Origin: JARRPM01 sp963765545
GTDB lineage: Bacteria > Pseudomonadota > Gammaproteobacteria > Pseudomonadales > Halieaceae
Reading direction: 5' to 3'
Length of the DNA stretch: 64,000 nt
Assembly (NCBI GenBank): GCA_963765545.1
Contig: CAVXWW010000007.1
Coordinates: 49,716 to 113,715, forward strand
The translations under genes and the position numbers were made by a program. The notes under the pieces were generated by a model. The model ran no database searches. It was not told where the DNA came from and saw nothing but the letters and a program-made list of their open reading frames with translations. Positions 33,305 through 41,149 of the stretch are shown piece after piece. How positions within the stretch are numbered: position 1 is the stretch's first letter; every line of letters begins with the position of its first letter.

Positions 33305-35095
33305 ATGATCACAGAAACCCCGAACGGTTTTTCCCTTGACGACTCCGGCCAGCGCATCGTGGTTGACCCGGTCACAAGGATAGAAGGCCACCTGCGCATC
33401 GAAGTCAATATCGACGACAGCAACGTGATCCGCAACGCGGTGTCCACCGGCACCATGTGGCGCGGCCTGGAGGTCATCCTCAAGGGCCGGGATCCCCGCG
33501 ACGCCTGGGCCTTTACCCAGCGCATTTGCGGGGTCTGCACCGGCACCCACGCCCTCACCTCGGTGCGCGCGGTGGAGGATGCGCTCAGCATCCAGATTCC
33601 CGAGAACGCCAATACCATCCGCAACATCATGCAGCTGACCCTTTACGTGCATGATCACCTCGTGCACTTTTATCACCTGCACGCCCTGGACTGGGTGGAC
33701 GTGGTGTCTGCCCTGTCGGCGGATCCCAGGGCCACCAGCGCGCTGGCCCAGTCAATCTCCCCCTGGCCCAAGTCATCACCGGGTTACTTCCGCGACCTGC
33801 AGACACGCCTGAGAAAGTTTGTGGAGTCAGGGCAGCTGGGGCTGTTCCGCAACGGTTACTGGGGGCATCCGGCCTATAAGCTGCCGCCCGAAGCCAACCT
33901 GATGGCTGTCGCGCACTACCTCGAGGCGCTGGATTTCCAGAAGGAAATCGTCAAGATCCATACCGTCTTCGGCGGCAAGAATCCCCACCCCAACTGGCTG
34001 GTGGGCGGGGTGCCCTGCCCTATCAATGTCGCCGATACCGGCGCGGTGGGGGCCATCAATATAGAGCGTCTCAATCTGGTCAAGCGGATCATCGACGAGA
34101 GCCGGCAATTTATTGACCAGGTTTACCTGCCGGACCTGATGGCGATTGCCTCCTTCTACAAGGACTGGGCCTACGGCGGCGGCCTGTCCAGCACCAACGT
34201 GATGTCCTATGGCGACTTTCCGGACTACGCGAATGATTACAGCGCCGGCAGCCTGATGATGCCCCGGGGCGCGATCATCAATGGCAACCTCAACGAGATC
34301 CACGAGGTCGACCTGCGCAACAGTGAGGAAATCCAGGAGTTCGTCAGCCACTCCTGGTACGACTACCCGAACGGCGCCACAGGCCTGCACCCCTGGGATG
34401 GGGTGACAGAGCCTAATTTCGAGCTAGGGCCAAATACCAAGGGTACGAAAACCAATATCGAGTCCATCGACGAGAGCGCCAGGTACTCCTGGATCAAGAG
34501 CCCGCGCTGGAACGGCAACGCCATGGAAGTCGGCCCGCTGGCGCGCTATATCATCGGCTACGCCGGCAACAACCCCGAGTTCAAGGAACCGGTGCAGAAG
34601 GTGCTGACGGACCTGAACCTGCCTGTCTCCGCCCTGTTCTCCACCCTGGGGCGCACAGCTGCCCGCGGGCTTGAATGCGCCTGGGCGGCGGAAAAGCTGC
34701 AGTACTGCTACAACAAACTGATCGCGAACATCCGCAATGGCGACCTCGCCACCGCCAATGTCGCCCTGTGGGAACCCCACACCTGGCCGCACGATGTGAA
34801 GGGGGTCGGCTTCACCGAGGCTCCCCGCGGAGCGCTGGGGCACTGGGTGCATATCAAGGACAAGCGCATCGAGAACTACCAGGCGGTGGTACCCACCACC
34901 TGGAACGCCGGCCCGCGGGACGAGAGCGGCAATATCGGCGCCTACGAGGCCGCGCTGCTCAATACCCCGGTGGCCAACGCCGAGCAGCCACTGGAAATCC
35001 TGCGCACCATTCACTCATTCGACCCCTGCCTGGCCTGCTCCACGCACGTGATGAGCCCGGACGGAGAAGTACTCGCTGACGTCAAGGTTCGGTAA
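33305..35095 (+). CDS. hupL: [NiFe] uptake hydrogenase large subunit
   Basis: The catalytic subunit (596 residues), which oxidises H2 at a Ni-Fe(CN)2CO centre. The N-terminal ligand pair is RICGVC (Cys75, Cys78) and the C-terminal pair is DPCLACSTH (Cys575, Cys578). The precursor ends with 15 residues after His581, which the endopeptidase HupD should remove once nickel is inserted. It has no signal peptide of its own and travels through Tat with the small subunit. It follows hupS by 12 bp. Confidence 0.97.
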   Translation: MITETPNGFSLDDSGQRIVVDPVTRIEGHLRIEVNIDDSNVIRNAVSTGTMWRGLEVILKGRDPRDAWAFTQRICGVCTGTHALTSVRAVEDALSIQIPENANTIRNIMQLTLYVHDHLVHFYHLHALDWVDVVSALSADPRATSALAQSISPWPKSSPGYFRDLQTRLRKFVESGQLGLFRNGYWGHPAYKLPPEANLMAVAHYLEALDFQKEIVKIHTVFGGKNPHPNWLVGGVPCPINVADTGAVGAINIERLNLVKRIIDESRQFIDQVYLPDLMAIASFYKDWAYGGGLSSTNVMSYGDFPDYANDYSAGSLMMPRGAIINGNLNEIHEVDLRNSEEIQEFVSHSWYDYPNGATGLHPWDGVTEPNFELGPNTKGTKTNIESIDESARYSWIKSPRWNGNAMEVGPLARYIIGYAGNNPEFKEPVQKVLTDLNLPVSALFSTLGRTAARGLECAWAAEKLQYCYNKLIANIRNGDLATANVALWEPHTWPHDVKGVGFTEAPRGALGHWVHIKDKRIENYQAVVPTTWNAGPRDESGNIGAYEAALLNTPVANAEQPLEILRTIHSFDPCLACSTHVMSPDGEVLADVKVR

Positions 35096-35105
35096 GGAGG
35101 TACAC

Positions 35106-35855
35106 ATGGCTGCCACATCCGAGACCCGCAAGAAGCCCGACGGGTTTTTAGCGACAGTAACCCACCACTCCACCGAGATCGAAAGCCCGGCTTCCAAGAT
35201 CTACGTGTACGAGGCCCCCTTGCGCTTCTGGCACTGGGTCAACGCGCTGTGCATCGTGGTGCTTGTAGCTACCGGGTACCTGATTGGCAAACCCCTGCCG
35301 TCTATCGGCGGGGAGGCGTCCAACCATTTCTTTTTCGGCAATATTCGCATGGTGCACTTTGCCGCGGGCCAGTTGCTGATGGCAATGCTGGTCTATCGCA
35401 TCATCTGGGTGTTTTTGGGCAACCACCACGCCCACCAGATATTCCTGCCCCCGATGTGGAGCAAAAAATGGTGGGGCGAGGTCTGGCACGAGGTACGCTG
35501 GTATGCGTTCCTGGAGAAAACCCCCAAGAAATATGTTGGGCACAACCCGCTGGCCCAACTTGCCATGTTCGCCTTGTTCCTGCTGCCGCTGCTCAACCTG
35601 GTCGCCACCGGCGGCGCACTCTACGCCGAGGGCGAGGGCATCGAGAGCTGGTGGTACAAGGCATTCGGCTGGGTGTTTTCTGTGTATGGAAACAGCTTCA
35701 ATGTACACACAATCCACCGTCTCAGTATGTGGGTAATCGTCTGCTTCAGCATCATTCACATCTACCTGGCGATTCGCGAAGATATCATGAGTCGCCAGAG
35801 CCTGGTGTCGACCATGATCTCCGGCTGGCGCTACTTCAAGGATGACAAAGAGTGA
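35106..35855 (+). CDS. hupC: Hydrogenase b-type cytochrome subunit
   Basis: A 249-residue di-heme cytochrome b with four transmembrane segments. It accepts electrons from the small subunit and reduces the quinone pool. Candidate heme ligands are in APLRFWHWVNALCI, HFAAGQLLMAMLVYR and HTIHRLSMWVIVCFSIIHIY (landmarks). It has a GGAGG site just before its ATG and overlaps hupD in a GTGA. Confidence 0.94.
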   Translation: MAATSETRKKPDGFLATVTHHSTEIESPASKIYVYEAPLRFWHWVNALCIVVLVATGYLIGKPLPSIGGEASNHFFFGNIRMVHFAAGQLLMAMLVYRIIWVFLGNHHAHQIFLPPMWSKKWWGEVWHEVRWYAFLEKTPKKYVGHNPLAQLAMFALFLLPLLNLVATGGALYAEGEGIESWWYKAFGWVFSVYGNSFNVHTIHRLSMWVIVCFSIIHIYLAIREDIMSRQSLVSTMISGWRYFKDDKE

Positions 35856-36475
35856 GTGCCCCCGTATCCGCGCTCCTGCTGGGGGTGGGCAATATTCTCT
35901 GGGCGGATGAAGGGTTTGGCGTACGCTGCGTAGAGTCCTTCGCTCAACGGTTCGAAATCCCCGCTGATCTTACGGTTGTGGATGGTGGCACCCAGGGCCT
36001 GTACCTCGTCGACCTCCTGCGTGAGCACAACCCGGTGGTTATCTTCGATGCAGTAGACTTCGGTGACCCCCCCGCCGCAATGCGCCTGGTCGAGAACGAC
36101 GATATTCCCGCCTTCGTGGGGGCTCACAAAATGAGCCTGCACCAGGCCGGTCTGCAGGATGTGATCGCCTGCGCCAAACTGCTCGGCGGCTGCGCCAGCG
36201 ATATGCTGCTCATAGGGGTCCAGCCGGTAGAACTGGAGGATTACGGTGGCAGCCTGCGACCACAGGTACAGGCCTGTATCGGTCGGGCACTGGATATAGC
36301 CGTGGACTACCTCGCGGGCTTCGGCATCGTCTTGACGGAGCGCACCCAAGGGGTTGCACCGGACATCATCGCACCGTGCCTGGATCTGGCCAACTACGAA
36401 TCCGGGCGACCCGATGCGTCTGCCGCCTGGCGCCACGGTGACGAGCGCGTACTGGCCCGGTTGCCCGGGGACTGA
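35852..36475 (+). CDS. hupD: Hydrogenase maturation endopeptidase
   Basis: A 207-residue nickel-sensing protease that trims the C-terminus of the large subunit. It begins with the family motif LLLGVGNILWADEGFGVRCVE, where Glu and the later Asp (FDAVDFG) and His (AHKMSLHQ) are metal ligands; quoted stretches are landmarks. Start codon is GTG, overlapping the stop of the cytochrome gene. It is cytoplasmic. Confidence 0.94.
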   Translation: MSAPVSALLLGVGNILWADEGFGVRCVESFAQRFEIPADLTVVDGGTQGLYLVDLLREHNPVVIFDAVDFGDPPAAMRLVENDDIPAFVGAHKMSLHQAGLQDVIACAKLLGGCASDMLLIGVQPVELEDYGGSLRPQVQACIGRALDIAVDYLAGFGIVLTERTQGVAPDIIAPCLDLANYESGRPDASAAWRHGDERVLARLPGD

Positions 36476-36477
36476 CC

Positions 36478-36834
36478 ATGTGCCTCGGTATTCCCTTGCA
36501 GGTGCAGTCCGTTCCCTCCTGGGGCATCGCCCTGTGCGGCGCTGCCGATGCCAGCGATGACCAACGGTCGGTAGAGACCTCATTGCTGGAACAGCCGCCA
36601 CAACCCGGTGACTGGCTGCTGGTGCATGTAAATGTGGCGATCCGCGCGCTGGATGCCGGGGAAGCAGACCGGATCAGCGATGCCCTGCTGGCGGTCACCA
36701 GGGCTGCTGCCGGCGAAACCTTTGAGCATCTGCTGGCGGACCTCATAGACCGGGAACCCCAGCTGCCCGCCCATTTGCGCCAGGAGCTTGAGAAAATGGA
36801 AAACGAGGACTTAACGGTGCCCGACGATGAGTAG
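36478..36834 (+). CDS. hupF: HupF/HoxL, HypC-family hydrogenase chaperone
   Basis: A 118-residue member of the HypC/HybG/HupF family with the obligatory MCLGIPLQV start, whose Cys2 binds the Fe(CN)2CO unit. It has a DWLLVHVNVAIRALDAGEA core and a C-terminal tail about 35 residues longer than HypC, typical of HupF/HoxL, which protects the large subunit during maturation in oxygen. The separate HypC is at 43450. It follows hupD by 2 bp. Confidence 0.9.
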   Translation: MCLGIPLQVQSVPSWGIALCGAADASDDQRSVETSLLEQPPQPGDWLLVHVNVAIRALDAGEADRISDALLAVTRAAAGETFEHLLADLIDREPQLPAHLRQELEKMENEDLTVPDDE

Positions 36835-37225
36835 TATCGCGATCTCAGACATGCTCGAGCGAGGCGTCCTGCAAACTGTTGACGCCGCCAATGTGGAGCG
36901 TTTCCTGGCTGGTCCCGGGCTGAAGGTGCTGTTCTTCGCCGGGCCCGGCAACCAGCACGGCGACAGCCACGACGTGGCCGTAGCACTACGAGAATTACTG
37001 AAGGAGTATTCCGGCGAGGTTGGCGCGGCCCTGGTTGAATCCAGGGACGAAGCAACGTTACAGCCTCGGTTTCGGGTACTGGTACTGCCCAGCCTCGCCC
37101 TGTGCATCGATGGCGAAAGCCTGGAGATTATTCCGGGTGTGCGCGACTGGGGTGACTATATCCGCGCGTTCCGACGCTATCTCGGCGACGCTACCAAGCC
37201 AAACTCTGCAGGAGCCCACCCGTGA
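36827..37225 (+). CDS. hupG: HupG/HyaE, thioredoxin-fold hydrogenase chaperone
   Basis: A 132-residue protein of the HyaE/HupG family, a thioredoxin-like fold in which the redox CxxC is missing (here FFAGPGNQHGD). It is believed to act as a chaperone for the small-subunit precursor before Tat export. The fold landmarks VLVLPSLALCIDGESLEIIPGVRDW are recognisable (start and end of strand-helix). It overlaps hupF by 8 bp and hupH by 4 bp. Confidence 0.88.
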   Translation: MSSIAISDMLERGVLQTVDAANVERFLAGPGLKVLFFAGPGNQHGDSHDVAVALRELLKEYSGEVGAALVESRDEATLQPRFRVLVLPSLALCIDGESLEIIPGVRDWGDYIRAFRRYLGDATKPNSAGAHP

Positions 37226-38121
37226 GCGAACCGGACCTGATTCCCGTTACCAACCTGGACCACTCCAGGGAAAACCCGATGATCTGGACTGGCGAGGAAA
37301 AGGCCGAAGGAGTGTTCCTCGATCCGGGGGAGACCGATGATGCGCTGGCGCTGCTGGGCATGCCCGCGATGCGACCGCCGGCAACACCGCGGCTGCCGAT
37401 AGACTACGAGCCGGGCCCCCTGTTGCGCGGGCGACTGGAACAATTGCGCCAGGCCGTGGCCGGCGCGGCTGCCGGTGACGATGGCCAGATGCTGGACATG
37501 GCCGACCTCGACGCTGATTCCCGCCAGTCCCTGCGGGAAATGCTGGGCGAAGGTGAGGTGAACGGCAGCGTGACCCTGGACGCGGTAAGTTACACGATTA
37601 TCGAGTCGGTGCTTCCAGGCATATGGCTCATCAGCGGCTCGGATGGCAGTGAATACCTGGAAGTTCGCACCATTCCCGCGGTCATCACCCGCGCTGCTGG
37701 CAGCTTGCGCAGTGCACCCTTTGCGCTGCCGCCGGCGCTACCGGGCATCATGAACGGCCTCGCGCTGCTGGCGGAGATCAATGAACACGCGCAGAACTGG
37801 CATCCCGCCATCGAGCACAACCGCGTACTGAATTTTACCCTGTTGCCCACCAGCCCGGCCGACCAGCAATTGCTGATCGATGTCCTGGGTCGTGCCGAAC
37901 TGGTGCTGGATTCCGGCGGCTTCGGTAACTGCCGGGTCATGGCCACAACGGTGCGCCATGTGTGGGTGGTGCAGTACGTTAACGGCATGGGCAAGACCAT
38001 CATGGATACCATCGAGATCGGGCGCATTCCCGATGCGGTGTTGGCGGCACGAGAGGACCTGGAAGATTCCGCCGAGCGCCTGGGTGAAATACTGGAAACC
38101 TATCTGGGGCCCCTGCCATGA
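37222..38121 (+). CDS. hupH: HupH/HyaF/HoxQ hydrogenase accessory protein
   Basis: A 299-residue member of the HyaF/HupH family, needed in other bacteria for small-subunit or Fe-S cluster maturation, especially in air. Recognisable elements are LGMPAMRPP near the start, LREMLGEGEVNGSV in the middle and the late GFGNCRVMATTVRHVWVVQY. Start codon GTG overlaps the hupG stop. Confidence 0.9.
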   Translation: MSEPDLIPVTNLDHSRENPMIWTGEEKAEGVFLDPGETDDALALLGMPAMRPPATPRLPIDYEPGPLLRGRLEQLRQAVAGAAAGDDGQMLDMADLDADSRQSLREMLGEGEVNGSVTLDAVSYTIIESVLPGIWLISGSDGSEYLEVRTIPAVITRAAGSLRSAPFALPPALPGIMNGLALLAEINEHAQNWHPAIEHNRVLNFTLLPTSPADQQLLIDVLGRAELVLDSGGFGNCRVMATTVRHVWVVQYVNGMGKTIMDTIEIGRIPDAVLAAREDLEDSAERLGEILETYLGPLP

Positions 38122-38134
38122 TCGGCCTCCCGAC

Positions 38135-38890
38135 ATGAACACCTTTGAAAGCTCCTTCGGGGGCAACAGCAGCCGCATTGATCCGGGCACGGTACTGGAA
38201 TGCGGCGTCTGCTGGTGGGTCTACGACCCGGCAGAAGGCGATGAGACCTGGCAGATCCCCGCCGGCACCCCCTTTGCCGAACTGCCTGCCCATTGGCGCT
38301 GCCCGAACTGCGACAACGCGCCAGAGCAGTTCATGGTGGTGCAGGGCGAGGCGGGAGAACGCGACGATTCCCATCCGCGCCCGCAGCGCCCGGCGGCGCT
38401 GGAACGCATCCGGGAGCGAGAGCAGCAATTGCTGCAGGCTTACAGTGCGGTCAGTGAACGCATGCGCGCACTGCCGGTATACAACGACCAACTCGATATC
38501 CGGATAATCGGCCTGCGCCGCTGGCAGGACGGGCTGCTTGGTGTGGTCGCCACGCCCTGGTGCATGAACATCACCCTGCTGCCGCTGGAAGTTAACGCTG
38601 GCGGGACCACCCGGCAGGGGATGGAGGGTACCAAGCGCCTGCTGGAGTTCCCGTCCGGGAATTACTCATTTATCGCGGGGCAGCTGGCGGGAGTCGGCCC
38701 GCTGGAGACCTGCTCGCTGTTTTCGCCGATGGAAGAGTTCGATGACCCCCTGGTAGTTGAGCAGGTGGCCCGGCACGCGCTGGAAGAATTGCTCAGGGCG
38801 CCTCCCGCAAGTTGTGTTTCCCCAGCCATTAGCCGGCGCAGCTTTCTCAGTGGCGGGAGCGGCAAGAACCATGACAACCCGGCCGCCTGA
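38135..38890 (+). CDS. hupIJ: HupI-HupJ fusion: rubredoxin domain joined to HybE-type chaperone
   Basis: A 251-residue protein. Residues 20-66 are a rubredoxin with CGVC (Cys23/26) and CPNC (Cys56/59) knuckles, equal to HupI/HoxR. Residues 95-240 are a HybE/HupJ-type assembly domain (REREQQLLQAYSAVSERM, VVATPWCMNITLLP, EFPSGNYSF, then EQVARHALEELL). In rhizobia and Ralstonia these are separate genes; here they are one frame with no stop or start between them. The ATG at 38135 fits the rubredoxin start; the longer frame overlaps hupH. The end carries an SRRSFL motif of unknown meaning. It overlaps hupK by 20 bp. Confidence 0.88.
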   Translation: MNTFESSFGGNSSRIDPGTVLECGVCWWVYDPAEGDETWQIPAGTPFAELPAHWRCPNCDNAPEQFMVVQGEAGERDDSHPRPQRPAALERIREREQQLLQAYSAVSERMRALPVYNDQLDIRIIGLRRWQDGLLGVVATPWCMNITLLPLEVNAGGTTRQGMEGTKRLLEFPSGNYSFIAGQLAGVGPLETCSLFSPMEEFDDPLVVEQVARHALEELLRAPPASCVSPAISRRSFLSGGSGKNHDNPAA

Positions 38891-39926
38891 ACCCATCGGT
38901 CCCCGCATCGATATTCACCTCGGGCTTGAGGAGGTAGACATCCGCCAGCAGCGACCGGCCATCGCCCGCGCACTGGTGGGGCTTCCGGTGGAAGCGGCCC
39001 TGGCAAGAATTCCAACGCTATTGCCAATCTGCGGGGCCGCCCAGGCAGTAGCCGCTGCCAGGGCAGTGGCCGCGGCGCGGAGTGAGGAGGAAAGCCGTGA
39101 ACAGTTCACTGACCGCGAGAATAGCCTGTGGCGGGAACAGGCTCTTGCCGCTGCCTGGCGCCTCAGCGTGGACTGGCCGGACCTGCTGGGCGAGGCGCGC
39201 CGGATGGAAGCGCTCAAACGCGTTTACCGGACTTCAACTGAGAGTGAATGCTGCGCCGCCCTGGGGCAGATGATGGAGGGCCTGGACCCGATCGATAACA
39301 TCGGGCGACTGCATGACTGGGTACGCGAGAGCGACAACCTGGCCGCCAGGGTCATCCGACTCGCGCAAGGGGGCGGCACCATCGATAGCCCGGAGGCGGT
39401 ACCCGCGCCGGCGCGGGACAGTGCCGATTTGCGCGCCATCGCGTCCGAAGCACTGGCCCGGGAGCCCTTTGATCCTCTCGATCCGGCAGGCAGCCCGCTG
39501 GAAGTGGGCCCGCTGGCCATGGGCCGGGACCCCCTGGCCCGGGAGATAAAGGCCACGGTGGGCAGCACCGTAGTCAGCCGCCTGCTTGCCCAACTGCTGG
39601 ACGCGCGGGTGATCTCAGGCGCAGGCGAGTCCAGCCAACAGCCGGGCGACACGCCTGCCGGGGCCTGGACAGTGCCGGCTGGGGGTGGCGTGGGCTGCGC
39701 CGTCACCGCGCGGGGGCCGGTTTTCCACCGGGTTGTTCTGACCGCGGATACCGTGGCGGACTGGCGGGTGTTGGCTCCTACCGACTGGCATTTCGGCCCC
39801 CGGGGACCGGTGGCCAGCAGGCTCGCGGCAATGACAGCGCAGACCCGGGAGCGGGTTGCCCTGCTGGTCGCAAGCTATGACCCCTGTGCGCCCTGGGCTC
39901 TGCACAATGCGACGGGAGGCGATTGA
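38871..39926 (+). CDS. hupK: HupK/HoxV, hydrogenase large-subunit scaffold-like protein
   Basis: A 351-residue member of the HupK/HoxV family, distantly related to hydrogenase large subunits and thought to scaffold assembly of the Ni-Fe site. LPICGAAQAVAAARAV near residue 50 corresponds to the RICGVC region with a single Cys left, and SYDPCAPWALH at the very end corresponds to DPCLACSTH. Start at ATG 38871 inside the end of hupIJ. Confidence 0.85.
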   Translation: MTTRPPEPIGPRIDIHLGLEEVDIRQQRPAIARALVGLPVEAALARIPTLLPICGAAQAVAAARAVAAARSEEESREQFTDRENSLWREQALAAAWRLSVDWPDLLGEARRMEALKRVYRTSTESECCAALGQMMEGLDPIDNIGRLHDWVRESDNLAARVIRLAQGGGTIDSPEAVPAPARDSADLRAIASEALAREPFDPLDPAGSPLEVGPLAMGRDPLAREIKATVGSTVVSRLLAQLLDARVISGAGESSQQPGDTPAGAWTVPAGGGVGCAVTARGPVFHRVVLTADTVADWRVLAPTDWHFGPRGPVASRLAAMTAQTRERVALLVASYDPCAPWALHNATGGD

Positions 39927-39929
39927 TCC

Positions 39930-40271
39930 ATGCACGAGATTGCCTTATGTAACAGCCTGGTTGACCTGATCCGGGACCAGCAGCACCAGCGCGGATTCCA
40001 GCGGGTGCGGCGGGTGATTGTGGAACTCGGGGTGCTCGGGCACGTGGACCCCCACGCCCTGGACTTTGCCTTCGAGGTGGAGGCCAGGAATTCCCCCGCG
40101 GAAGGCGCGGTGCTGGAGATCCGCGAGATCGAGGGGCGCGCCTGGTGTATGGATTGTTCGAAGCTACAAACCCTGGGGCGGCGCGGCGACGCCTGCCCCG
40201 ACTGTGGCGGCTTCACGCTGATTGTGGAACAGGGCGAGGAGTTGCGCCTGAAAGAACTGGAGGTAGTCTGA
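39930..40271 (+). CDS. hypA: HypA nickel metallochaperone
   Basis: A 113-residue nickel chaperone that works with HypB to load nickel into the large subunit. MHE at the start forms the nickel site, and the zinc site is CMDC near 73 with CPDCGG near 90. It starts 3 bp after hupK, and its stop shares a base with the hypB start. Confidence 0.95.
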   Translation: MHEIALCNSLVDLIRDQQHQRGFQRVRRVIVELGVLGHVDPHALDFAFEVEARNSPAEGAVLEIREIEGRAWCMDCSKLQTLGRRGDACPDCGGFTLIVEQGEELRLKELEVV

Positions 40272-41146
40272 TGTGTGGCGTATGTGGATGCGGGGAAGGC
40301 GAAACCCGGATGGAAGCGGAACAAAAGGTGCTCGAGCATACTGGTCATGCCCATGTTCACCATAGTCATAGCCATAACCATGACCATGACCATGACCATG
40401 GTCATGAACACAACCATCACGAGCACGCCCACGATGCTCACACGGCTGAAGTCCACATGCTGCGGGACGATCCCGCACAGCGTGCGCACCTGGTCAGTGT
40501 CGAGCAGGATATTCTCAGCAAGAACGACGCGCTGGCGGCTCACAACCGGCAGCATTTCAACAGCCACTCGGTACTGGCGCTCAACCTGGTGTCCTCCCCG
40601 GGTGCGGGTAAGACCACCCTGCTGGTGGCATCCCTGCAGCGCTTGTTGCCCGGTTCCACTGTGGCCGTCATCGAGGGCGACCAGGAAACCTCGGCCGACG
40701 CGGACCGGATCCGCGCCACCGGGGCGCCGGCAATCCAGGTAAATACCGGCCGCGGCTGTCACCTCGACGCGGCGATGATAGACGCTGCCTTCCACCGCCT
40801 CCATTTTCACGATGGCATCCTGTTCATTGAAAATGTGGGCAACCTCGTCTGCCCCGCTGGCTTCGACCTGGGGGAGGCCCACAAGGTGGTGATCGCCTCG
40901 GTGACCGAGGGAGAGGACAAACCCCTGAAATATCCGAATATGTTCGCCGCTGCCAGCCTGATGCTGGTGTCCAAGGTGGACTTGCTACCCCACCTCGATT
41001 TTGATGTGGATCTGCTGATCGCAAACGCTCGTCGGGTAAACCCGTCCATCGCTGTGATCAGGGTCTCCGCTACCAGCGGCGAGGGCATCGATCGCTGGCT
41101 GCAGTGGATCAGTGCGGCCCGGGACATGGCCCTGGCAAGCGCCTGA
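40271..41146 (+). CDS. hypB: HypB, GTPase with His-rich nickel-storage region
   Basis: A 291-residue GTPase that delivers nickel. The N-terminal MCGVCGCG is the high-affinity metal motif. Residues 23-57 contain about 18 His, a nickel reservoir. The GTPase domain has P-loop SSPGAGKTT, the EGDQETSADADRI switch region, and GNLVCPAGFDLGE; SKVDLLPHL is the guanine-specificity-like motif. ATG 40271 overlaps the hypA stop. Confidence 0.96.
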   Translation: MCGVCGCGEGETRMEAEQKVLEHTGHAHVHHSHSHNHDHDHDHGHEHNHHEHAHDAHTAEVHMLRDDPAQRAHLVSVEQDILSKNDALAAHNRQHFNSHSVLALNLVSSPGAGKTTLLVASLQRLLPGSTVAVIEGDQETSADADRIRATGAPAIQVNTGRGCHLDAAMIDAAFHRLHFHDGILFIENVGNLVCPAGFDLGEAHKVVIASVTEGEDKPLKYPNMFAAASLMLVSKVDLLPHLDFDVDLLIANARRVNPSIAVIRVSATSGEGIDRWLQWISAARDMALASA

Positions 41147-41149
41147 ACG

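Noticed and set aside
32282..33682. Long minus-strand open frame opposite the hydrogenase genes (466 codons), and similar ones elsewhere in the GC-rich array
   Set aside because: It lies entirely antisense to well-identified genes, has no family features, and reflects high GC at third positions.
38860..38875. SRRSFL near the end of the HupIJ fusion as a Tat signal
   Set aside because: A Tat signal must be N-terminal and followed by a hydrophobic stretch; neither holds, so it was kept only as a curiosity.
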